A DNA stretch of 5,928 bases from Kiritimatiellales bacterium (GTDB lineage Bacteria; Verrucomicrobiota; Kiritimatiellia; Kiritimatiellales; Pontiellaceae): the NCBI GenBank assembly GCA_030630445.1, contig DAOVNC010000239.1:1-5928 (forward strand), read 5' to 3'. This document shows, in pieces, positions 1-5,928 of this stretch (positions are counted from its first letter, which is position 1; each line of letters begins with the position of its first letter). The notes beneath the pieces are model-generated. The model was not told the DNA's origin and did no database searches. It saw only the letters and a program-made list of their open reading frames with translations. Position numbers and translations under genes: made by a program.

Positions 1-118
1 CAATACGCAATACGCAATACGCAATACGCAATACGCAATACGCAATACGCAATACGCAATACGCAATACGCAATACGCAATACGCAATACGCAATACGCA
101 ATACGCAATACGCAATAC
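1..118. repeat. Heptanucleotide tandem repeat, (CAATACG) x ~16.9
   Basis: Sixteen perfect copies of CAATACG fill positions 1-112. A seventeenth copy (113-118) lacks its final G, which is replaced by A as the array decays into unique sequence. The window opens inside the array, so the real copy number is at least this. Because 7 is not a multiple of 3, every forward frame reads the same cyclic peptide (Q-Y-A-I-R-N-T), and the reverse strand reads R-I-A-Y-C-V-L, so no frame contains a stop. In the frame of the next gene a TGA lies at 125-127, just past the array, so the array is not part of that gene. Perfect copies imply recent expansion or active slippage. Whether the array is intergenic or the 3' end of an upstream gene cannot be seen here. 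Confidence 0.98.
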
Positions 119-125
119 ACAACCT

Positions 126-130
126 GAGGG
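126..130 (+). promoter_or_regulatory. Ribosome binding site deciding the start of the DUF1643-like gene
   Basis: GAGGG at 126-130 touches the first possible ATG (131) with no spacer, but sits 6 bases before a second in-frame ATG at 137. Six bases is a normal Shine-Dalgarno spacing, so 137 is the preferred start. An in-frame TGA at 125-127 rules out any start further upstream. Only about 7 unique bases separate this site from the heptamer array. Confidence 0.6.
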
Positions 131-136
131 ATGGCC

Positions 137-841
137 ATGGATTTCCTATATGCGGCGGAATTGAAAAAACGATTTACCTGTTATGGGCATTTCTATGAAT
201 TGGTGATGATGAATGGCGAGCGGGCACGGTGTCGCAGCGTGCTGGAGATCGTTGATCGCTCCATTGACCAGGAACACCCGTCCGACATTTCGTTGATGGA
301 GCCGAATGTGGTGGTGGTTATGATGAATCCCGGGTCGTCGCACCCCAAGGACATCTACCATATCGACGGCGAAATCGAATATCCGCAAAGCGGCGGCTCC
401 ATGCGCAAGGAGCTGGTGCTCACCCAGCCCGACAACACGCAGTATCAGATCATGCGCATTGCCGTGGCCAAGGGGTGGGGGCATATCCGCGTGCTCAACC
501 TCTCCGACTTGCGCGATCCGAAATCCGGGAGTTTCCTGCAACGGGTCGAGGCGCTGTCGGAAATCATGGGGGGGCGCATGCACAGTCTGTTCTGCAAGGA
601 ACGCGCCGCCGAATGCACCCATTCCCTGGTTCGAAAATCCGGCACACCCATCATGCTGGGGTGGGGGCAGGATGTCGGACTCGTTCCCATGGCGGAGCAA
701 TGCTTGAAGCGGATTGGCGGCGAACCCGTCTGCACGGTGGCTTCCGATGTCCATCCGTTGCTCAACGCCCATCCCAGCCCCATGCTCCAATCCAAAAAAC
801 TCCTCTGGCTGGAAAGCATGCTTGCGGAACTGGAACAATGA
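137..841 (+). CDS. DUF1643-like protein of unknown function
   Basis: A 234-residue protein from ATG 137 (236 from ATG 131), ending in TGA at 839-841. Counted from 131, it shows the pattern I associate with DUF1643: a hydrophobic strand ending in MMNPGSS (64-70), a DNTQ segment (101-104) before a helix leading to GWG, a strand RVLNLSDLRDP (120-130), LGWG (176-179), and a late histidine/proline-rich HPLLNAHPSP (208-217). No signal peptide or membrane segment is visible, so it should be cytoplasmic. The family has no established biochemical role that I can state. The gene starts immediately after the heptamer array and is followed by its own probable terminator, so it is either the last gene of an upstream operon or a single gene driven from within or before the array. 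The family call rests on motif memory, without an alignment; that this is a real gene is much surer. Confidence 0.8.
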   Translation: MDFLYAAELKKRFTCYGHFYELVMMNGERARCRSVLEIVDRSIDQEHPSDISLMEPNVVVVMMNPGSSHPKDIYHIDGEIEYPQSGGSMRKELVLTQPDNTQYQIMRIAVAKGWGHIRVLNLSDLRDPKSGSFLQRVEALSEIMGGRMHSLFCKERAAECTHSLVRKSGTPIMLGWGQDVGLVPMAEQCLKRIGGEPVCTVASDVHPLLNAHPSPMLQSKKLLWLESMLAELEQ

Positions 842-845
842 AGGC

Positions 846-880
846 GGGGCATCTTCCTGAAGAATCCCCTTTTCTGTTTT
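846..880 (+). terminator. Probable intrinsic terminator after the DUF1643-like gene
   Basis: GGGG (846-849) pairs with CCCC (866-869). Inside, a 2x2 mismatch (850-851 against 864-865) is followed by TCTT (852-855) pairing with AAGA (860-863) around the loop CCTG. The stem runs into TTTT at 870-873 and a second TTTT at 877-880. It starts 5 bases after the stop codon. The internal mismatch and interrupted T tract make it weaker than the terminator after cysK. Confidence 0.5.
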
Positions 881-945
881 GGCTGATTTGATACGCTCCT
901 GTTTCTGGCGGGCATTGAGAATCTTGAAAGGATTGGGAGAGTGAC

Positions 946-2178
946 ATGCGCAAGAAGGGATTGCAGAAGATCATTGAGGATTTCAGTGTGGCTCTTGAGC
1001 AGGGCCATGCGGCCGTGTATCGCCGGGATTTTGATTCCGAGGTCTATGAGTACATGGGGGAGTATATCAAGGAGATTACCGGATACGCCACGGAAGAGCT
1101 TACCCCGGCGCTTTGGGACAGCCTTATTCTGCGGACGGAGCAGAAGGGCGAATTGGAAGGTCTTTCGCTGGAGGAGGCCAACCGCAGGGTTCGATCCGGA
1201 CAGGTTGCCCGGTGGCAGGCGGATGTGCAAATCAAAACCCGGTCGGGACAAACGCGCTGGGTTACCGATATGTCCACCGCCCTGCGAGATCAGGAGGGCG
1301 GTTGCCTCGGCGTGCTGCTGGATATCACAGACCGCAAAGAAGCGGAAAAGCAACTGGCGGATCTGACCGAAAAACTGCGTTTGAGGAACCATGAGATCGA
1401 GGCGGACCTGGCTATGGCGCGCGAGGTTCAGCAGGCCCTGGTAACCAAGCAGCCGAAACAATTTCCATTGGATGCCGGGGACGGCAAGGCGCATCTTTAT
1501 TTCCATCATCGCTACATTCCCGCCGCGATGCTGGCCGGCGACTTTTTTGAGGTCCTGCCGCTGTCGGACCACGAAGTCGGCGTGTTTATCTGCGATGTAA
1601 TGGGCCATGGCGTGCGCGCTGCGCTTTTGACTACTTTTTTGCGGGGTTTGATTGAAGAGCTAATGCCGAAGGCCGATGACCCCGGCACTTTCCTTGGGAA
1701 AATCAACAACAGTCTCCGCTCGGTCTTCTGCCAGGATGGAACACTCCTGTTTGCCACGGCGTTTTATCTTGTGCTCGATGTGACCACCGGGCACATGCGC
1801 TATGCCAATGCGGGGCATTCCCAACCGCTGTGCCTTCAGCCCGGTGAGGGGCATGTCAAGCGGCTTGCGCTCCGTGAAGACCGTTCCGAACCCGCTCTGG
1901 GCCTCGTTGAGGAGTTTGCCTACTCCACATCGGAACATGTGCTGTCCGGCACGGAATCCGTGCTGCTCTATACCGACGGATTGTTTGAGGCATACAACGA
2001 TGTTGACGAAATGTACGGGGAAGATCGGCTGGTTGATCTTGTTCGCCAGAAGCTCCATCTGCCGCCCGGACAACTCATGGATGATGTGATTCTCGACGTT
2101 CTTCGCTTTTCAGGTTCGGACGACTTTGCGGACGACGTCTGCCTGCTATCCGTCATGCCGGCCTCTGCCGTGCGCTAG
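946..2178 (+). CDS. PAS-domain PP2C (SpoIIE/RsbU-type) serine/threonine phosphatase
   Basis: A 410-residue soluble protein. Residues about 15-131 form a PAS sensor with its C-terminal PAC part: ITGYATEEL at 44-52 and LGVLLDITDRKEAE at 121-134. Residues about 132-165 are a charged coiled-coil helix ending in AREVQQAL (158-165), the typical linker before RsbU-type phosphatase domains. The SpoIIE/PP2C domain fills about 185-405 and keeps the expected metal-site motifs: AGDFFEV (197-203, Asp199), CDVMGHG (216-222, Asp217), YANAGH (286-291), LYTDG (341-345, Asp344) and DDFADD (392-397). It should therefore be active. Family members dephosphorylate anti-sigma-factor antagonists (RsbV/SpoIIAA-like STAS proteins) in partner-switching stress pathways. 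No STAS or anti-sigma kinase gene is visible here, so the partner is inferred only. GGGAG at 935-939 lies 6 bases before ATG 946. The gene is convergent with the sigma-54 activator, 58 bases away, with no convincing terminator between. Confidence 0.93.
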   Translation: MRKKGLQKIIEDFSVALEQGHAAVYRRDFDSEVYEYMGEYIKEITGYATEELTPALWDSLILRTEQKGELEGLSLEEANRRVRSGQVARWQADVQIKTRSGQTRWVTDMSTALRDQEGGCLGVLLDITDRKEAEKQLADLTEKLRLRNHEIEADLAMAREVQQALVTKQPKQFPLDAGDGKAHLYFHHRYIPAAMLAGDFFEVLPLSDHEVGVFICDVMGHGVRAALLTTFLRGLIEELMPKADDPGTFLGKINNSLRSVFCQDGTLLFATAFYLVLDVTTGHMRYANAGHSQPLCLQPGEGHVKRLALREDRSEPALGLVEEFAYSTSEHVLSGTESVLLYTDGLFEAYNDVDEMYGEDRLVDLVRQKLHLPPGQLMDDVILDVLRFSGSDDFADDVCLLSVMPASAVR

Positions 2179-2236
2179 CACACGACTCTGGGAGACCGCC
2201 CCGAACCAGTCCGAGGGTTCTGTTGAAGAGGCCTTT

Positions 2237-3769
<1,533 letters not shown>

Positions 3770-3824
3770 TTTTGTTGCCTCGGTGGAATCGACAGGAAAT
3801 CTAGTTTATTAGGTGAACCAAAAA

Positions 3825-3852
3825 TGTATAACAGTGGTTTTGACCAACACAA
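3825..3852 (-). promoter_or_regulatory. Candidate sigma-70-type promoter for the sigma-54 activator gene
   Basis: On the minus strand TTGTGT (3847-3852) is followed after 16 bases by TATACA (3825-3830). Transcription would start near 3818, leaving a leader of about 50 bases. The -35 box matches only 3 of 6 consensus bases. The perfect inverted repeat ACAC-AA-GTGT (3847-3856) covers the -35 box, and TGGT-N4-ACCA (3835-3846) lies in the spacer. Either could be an operator. I found no GG-N10-GC sigma-54 promoter and no TGT-N10-ACA NifA site in the gap, so self-activation is not supported. Confidence 0.3.
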
Positions 3853-3958
3853 GTGTAATAATCACGCATGTTACCCCCTCCAGCTGGGTTGCCTTCGAAT
3901 TTTGGGAGGAACATTTTTCATATCTTAATATCCGTACGTTATTTTCCGTGAATTCATC

Positions 3959-3987
3959 TTGACGGGCAAAACACTCACCTTTATACA
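3959..3987 (+). promoter_or_regulatory. Sigma-70-type promoter of the rrf2-cysK operon
   Basis: TTGACG (3959-3964, five of six consensus bases) and TATACA (3982-3987, four of six) are separated by 17 bases, the optimal spacing. Transcription would begin near 3994, giving a leader of about 37 bases before ATG 4031. An AT-rich run (about 3911-3931) lies upstream of the -35 box and could act as an UP-like element. This is the best promoter match seen in the window. Confidence 0.6.
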
Positions 3988-3997
3988 TGATTAAGGT
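3977..3997. promoter_or_regulatory. Dyad over the -10 box, candidate Rrf2 operator
   Basis: ACCTT (3977-3981) and AAGGT (3993-3997) are perfect inverted arms around 11 bases. Inside them, AT (3983-3984) pairs symmetrically with AT (3990-3991), so 7 of 10 half-site positions are symmetric in 21 bases. The dyad spans the whole -10 box and the predicted start of transcription. That placement suits a repressor blocking RNA polymerase, and Rrf2 proteins commonly regulate their own operon. Binding by this Rrf2 protein is inferred from position and symmetry only. Confidence 0.4.
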
Positions 3998-4030
3998 AAT
4001 AACAAAATGACGGTTTAAGGAGATTAACCT

Positions 4031-4468
4031 ATGAAGCTATCCACCAAAGGACGTTACGCCACACGCATACTGCTCTGCATTTCCCGCCTGCAGGGAGATC
4101 AGCCTGTACCCAAGAAAAGAATCTCGGAGCAAGAAGGGATTTCCACCGATTATATCGAGCAGATTATTGTCCCGCTGAAAAACGCCGGCCTCGTGAACAG
4201 CGTGCGCGGATTGCGCGGCGGCTTCCGCCTCGCAAAGGATCCGGCCGACATCACGGTCTACGATATTCTCTCGGCATCGGAAGGCGACATCAATCTGGTG
4301 GGTTGCCTGGCCGAAGGTTGCAGCCGCTCGGACTCCTGCGTGGTGCAGCGTGTATGGCAGGGCGCCAGCGACGAGCTTCGGGAATATTTCTCGAAGATCA
4401 CCTTGAAGGAACTGCACGACGACTACATCAAACGTACCGCCGACCAGCCCATCATGTTCAACATTTAA
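4031..4468 (+). CDS. Rrf2-family transcriptional regulator with Fe-S-type cysteine triad
   Basis: A 145-residue protein, the usual length for Rrf2/IscR/CymR/NsrR regulators. It starts with the family signature MKLSTKGRYATR. A winged helix fills about 1-70: recognition helix around ISTDYIEQIIVPLKNAGLV (37-55) and wing around RGLRGGFRLAKDP (59-71). A long dimer helix covers about 105-133. Three cysteines, C92, C97 and C103 (C-x4-C-x5-C), occupy the cluster-binding position of IscR and NsrR, so an Fe-S cluster is plausible. AAGGAG (4017-4022) lies 8 bases before the ATG, a strong ribosome site. cysK follows 14 bases after the stop, so the two are surely co-transcribed. That pairing suggests control of cysteine synthesis or Fe-S supply. 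IscR, NsrR and CymR cannot be told apart from sequence alone. CymR, the known cysteine repressor of Firmicutes, lacks the cysteine triad. Confidence 0.93.
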   Translation: MKLSTKGRYATRILLCISRLQGDQPVPKKRISEQEGISTDYIEQIIVPLKNAGLVNSVRGLRGGFRLAKDPADITVYDILSASEGDINLVGCLAEGCSRSDSCVVQRVWQGASDELREYFSKITLKELHDDYIKRTADQPIMFNI

Positions 4469-4482
4469 CGCCGGAGAGACAC

Positions 4483-5409
4483 ATGCCTATTTATGACAAC
4501 ATCACCCAGACCGTTGGCAATACCCCGCTAGTGAAACTCAACCGCATTGCGGAAGGGTTGAAGGCCACCGTGCTGGTCAAGCTTGAGTCGGGCAACCCGC
4601 TGGGCAGCGTGAAGGACCGCATCGGTGTCGCAATGATCGAGGATGCCGAAAAGAAGGGACTCATCAAACCCGGCGCCACCCTGATCGAGCCCACCAGCGG
4701 AAACACCGGGATTGCCTTGGCGTTCACCGCCGCCGCCAAAGGCTATAAGCTGATTCTCACCATGCCGGAAAGCATGAGCATCGAACGCCGCCGCCTGTTG
4801 CAGGTGCTCGGTGCCGAACTCGTGCTCACCCCGGCTGAAGAAGGGATGCCCGGAGCCATCCAGGCCGCTGAAAAGCTGGTCGATGAAAACCCGGAAGCCA
4901 TCATGCTCCAGCAATTCGACAACCCGTCCAACCCGGCAATCCACAGCTCCACCACCGCCGAGGAAATCTGGGCGGATACCGATGGGAAGGTCGATATATT
5001 CGTGGCGGGCGTTGGAACGGGCGGAACCCTGACGGGTGTATCGGTGGCGCTGAAGGAAAAGAAACCCGACCTAGTCGCGGTGGCCGTCGAGCCGGAAAAG
5101 TCTCCGGTCATTTCGGGCGGCAAGCCCGGCGCCCACAAGATCCAAGGCATCGGTGCGGGCTTTATCCCAAACAACCTGCAAACCGACCTGATCGATGACA
5201 TTGTGCAGATTAACGATGAAGCCGCCGGTGCGATGGCCCGACGCCTCGCGAAAGAGGAGGGAATCCTGTGCGGCATTTCGTCGGGTGGAAATGTCCTCGC
5301 CGCCGTCGAGCTGGCCAAGCGCTCGGAGAATGCAGGGAAAACGATCGTCACCGTCATTTGCGACACCGGCGAGCGCTACCTCTCCACTTGGCTCTTCGAA
5401 GAAAACTAA
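4483..5409 (+). CDS. cysK: Cysteine synthase A (O-acetylserine sulfhydrylase)
   Basis: A 308-residue PLP enzyme of standard CysK length. It makes L-cysteine from O-acetyl-L-serine and sulfide, the last step of cysteine synthesis, in the cytoplasm. Visible landmarks are VGNTPLVKL (11-19), the PLP lysine K44 in GSVKDR (41-46), the substrate loop TSGNTG (71-76), the PLP phosphate-binding GTGGT (178-182), EPEKSPVISGG (203-213), GIGAGFIP (222-229) and GISSGG (264-269) with the cofactor-ring serine S267. All key residues are present. The open frame extends back to 4303 inside rrf2, but ATG 4483 is the start: it has GGAGAG 6 bases upstream (4471-4476) and gives the family N-terminus (MPIYDNITQTVGNTPL). 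No cysE is in the window. CysB/CysM-type alternatives are less likely given the length and motifs. Expression should follow the promoter upstream of rrf2. Confidence 0.97.
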   Translation: MPIYDNITQTVGNTPLVKLNRIAEGLKATVLVKLESGNPLGSVKDRIGVAMIEDAEKKGLIKPGATLIEPTSGNTGIALAFTAAAKGYKLILTMPESMSIERRRLLQVLGAELVLTPAEEGMPGAIQAAEKLVDENPEAIMLQQFDNPSNPAIHSSTTAEEIWADTDGKVDIFVAGVGTGGTLTGVSVALKEKKPDLVAVAVEPEKSPVISGGKPGAHKIQGIGAGFIPNNLQTDLIDDIVQINDEAAGAMARRLAKEEGILCGISSGGNVLAAVELAKRSENAGKTIVTVICDTGERYLSTWLFEEN

Positions 5410-5430
5410 ATCCTCGAGCGGACAGAATAA

Positions 5431-5470
5431 ACGTCGGCCTTCCAAGATTTTGGAGCCGGCGTTTTTTTTT
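5431..5470 (+). terminator. Intrinsic terminator of the rrf2-cysK operon
   Basis: A strong hairpin starts 22 bases after the cysK stop. ACG-T-CGGC (5431-5438) pairs with GCCG-G-CGT (5455-5462) through one G-U pair, and TCCAA (5441-5445) pairs with TTGGA (5450-5454). Two bases bulge at 5439-5440 and the loop is GATT. Nine Ts follow (5462-5470). Read on the other strand the same stem is followed by TTTATT, so it may also stop the opposing partial gene, though less efficiently. Confidence 0.92.
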
Positions 5471-5522
5471 GTTCATGGCCGGACTTCGGGGATTGGAGCA
5501 GAAAAGTTTCCCCGCAAATAGG

Positions 5523-5928
5523 TCATGAATCTTTCTTTTGCCCGATGGCTTCCCTGAGTCGGTTTTCCTTCTCGGCGTTCCAGTAGCCGCAATCGAGTTT
5601 CAGGAAAACAGAGGTGTAGGGGATGACCATGTCGGTTTTGAGCAGCAGGATGTTGAAGAGCTTTGAATCGGCATCCAGCTTTCCGATAATCTCTTCATGG
5701 GGCATTGCTTCCACCTGCTTGCCGTTTAGCCGGGCCTTGAGTTGTTTTCTGTAGGCCCCAACGCCCGGTGCATCCTGCTCCGTCACATGATCCAGTTCGG
5801 CATCGAGAAAAACGATGCCCTGCACGTGTGTTGCGGCATCGATCACTTTTAGGACGGTATCGAGCACTTCAAGTTGATCCGCATCGGTATAAATCGTTTC
5901 GATACCTGCTGCGCTCTGCTTCGGATAG
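5523..5928 (-). CDS. Partial protein, possible RbsD/FucU-like mutarotase (5' end outside window)
   Basis: The reading frame is open from the right window edge to TGA at 5523-5525, giving 134 visible residues and the true C-terminus. A GTG at 5865-5867 could serve as a start, but the frame continues upstream with protein-like sequence (YPKQSAAGIETIYTDADQLE), so the gene very likely begins outside the window. Counting from the edge, the segment QVEAMPHEEIIGKL (71-84) followed by LLLKTDMVIPYTSVFLKL (94-111) resembles the RbsD/FucU pattern of a histidine-containing H-E-x-F region, then IRTGE-x-x-PYANxIL. H77 and Y104 would match two active-site residues, while the usual Asn after PYA is Ser here. 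Family members convert pyranose forms of ribose or fucose. I could not align it, and the N-terminal catalytic His/Asp region is unseen, so the family is tentative. Convergent with cysK. Confidence 0.75.
   Translation of the reverse strand, partial: YPKQSAAGIETIYTDADQLEVLDTVLKVIDAATHVQGIVFLDAELDHVTEQDAPGVGAYRKQLKARLNGKQVEAMPHEEIIGKLDADSKLFNILLLKTDMVIPYTSVFLKLDCGYWNAEKENRLREAIGQKKDS

Noticed and set aside
1..118. CRISPR array
   Set aside because: The repeat is a contiguous 7-base unit with no spacers and is far too short to be a CRISPR repeat.
838..891. 17-codon ORF starting in an ATGA overlap with the DUF1643-like gene stop
   Set aside because: It runs through the terminator hairpin, has no recognisable motif, and the overlap alone is weak evidence.
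888..916. TTGATA as a -35 box for the phosphatase gene
   Set aside because: No acceptable -10 box lies 16-18 bases downstream. A promoter is expected in 881-940 but I cannot place it.
936..949. GG-N10-GC sigma-54 promoter match
   Set aside because: It overlaps the ribosome site and start codon of the phosphatase gene and lacks the wider TGGCAC/TTGC consensus, so it is a chance match.
445..1608. 387-codon open frame on the minus strand spanning two plus-strand genes and their gap
   Set aside because: It crosses the DUF1643-like gene, the terminator-like hairpin and the phosphatase gene, shows no family motifs, and both plus-strand proteins are clearly real. It is an antisense shadow caused by codon bias.
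2203..2220. GAACC-N8-GGTTC inverted repeat between the convergent genes as a terminator
   Set aside because: The stem has only five pairs, the loop is 8 bases, and no T tract follows on either strand.
4303..4482. In-frame extension of cysK 60 codons upstream into rrf2
   Set aside because: It overlaps the certain rrf2 gene. ATG 4483 has a good ribosome site and gives the standard CysK N-terminus and length.
5487..5514. CGGGG...CCCCG inverted repeat
   Set aside because: Five pairs around an 18-base loop, with no T tract. It is too weak to call beside the strong terminator at 5431-5470.

Overview
The window looks like ordinary bacterial chromosome. It is GC-rich (roughly 55-60% by eye), densely coded, and has an AT-rich divergent promoter region. 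No rRNA, tRNA, CRISPR, transposase or phage gene is visible. The set of a PAS-PP2C phosphatase, a GAF/AAA+/Fis sigma-54 activator and an Rrf2-cysK pair suggests a free-living Gram-negative bacterium that uses sigma-54. My impression is a member of the PVC group (Kiritimatiellota/Lentisphaerota type) or a deltaproteobacterial-like lineage, but this is a low-confidence inference from protein flavour.

Layout. Positions 1-118 are a nearly perfect tandem array of a 7-base unit, CAATACG, cut by the left window edge. It abuts the ribosome binding site of a DUF1643-like gene (137-841, +), which is followed by a probable terminator hairpin (846-880). Next comes a PAS-domain SpoIIE/RsbU-type PP2C phosphatase (946-2178, +). 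Convergent with it is a NifA-like sigma-54-dependent activator (2237-3769, -). A 261-base AT-rich divergent region (3770-4030) separates that regulator from a two-gene operon, an Rrf2-family regulator (4031-4468, +) and cysteine synthase cysK (4483-5409, +). The operon has a good sigma-70-type promoter with a dyad over its -10 box, and it ends at a strong intrinsic terminator (5431-5470). The last gene (5523 to the right edge, -) is incomplete at its 5' end. Its C-terminal half has a pattern like the RbsD/FucU sugar mutarotase family.

Functional reading. Three of the six genes are signalling or regulatory: the phosphatase, the sigma-54 activator and the Rrf2 protein. The best supported functional unit is rrf2-cysK. 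Its layout suggests a sulfur- or cysteine-responsive regulator controlling its own operon. The regulator keeps three cysteines suited to holding an Fe-S cluster. The most unusual DNA feature is the heptamer array placed directly against a translation start. I see no clear evidence of a wholly new multi-gene system.
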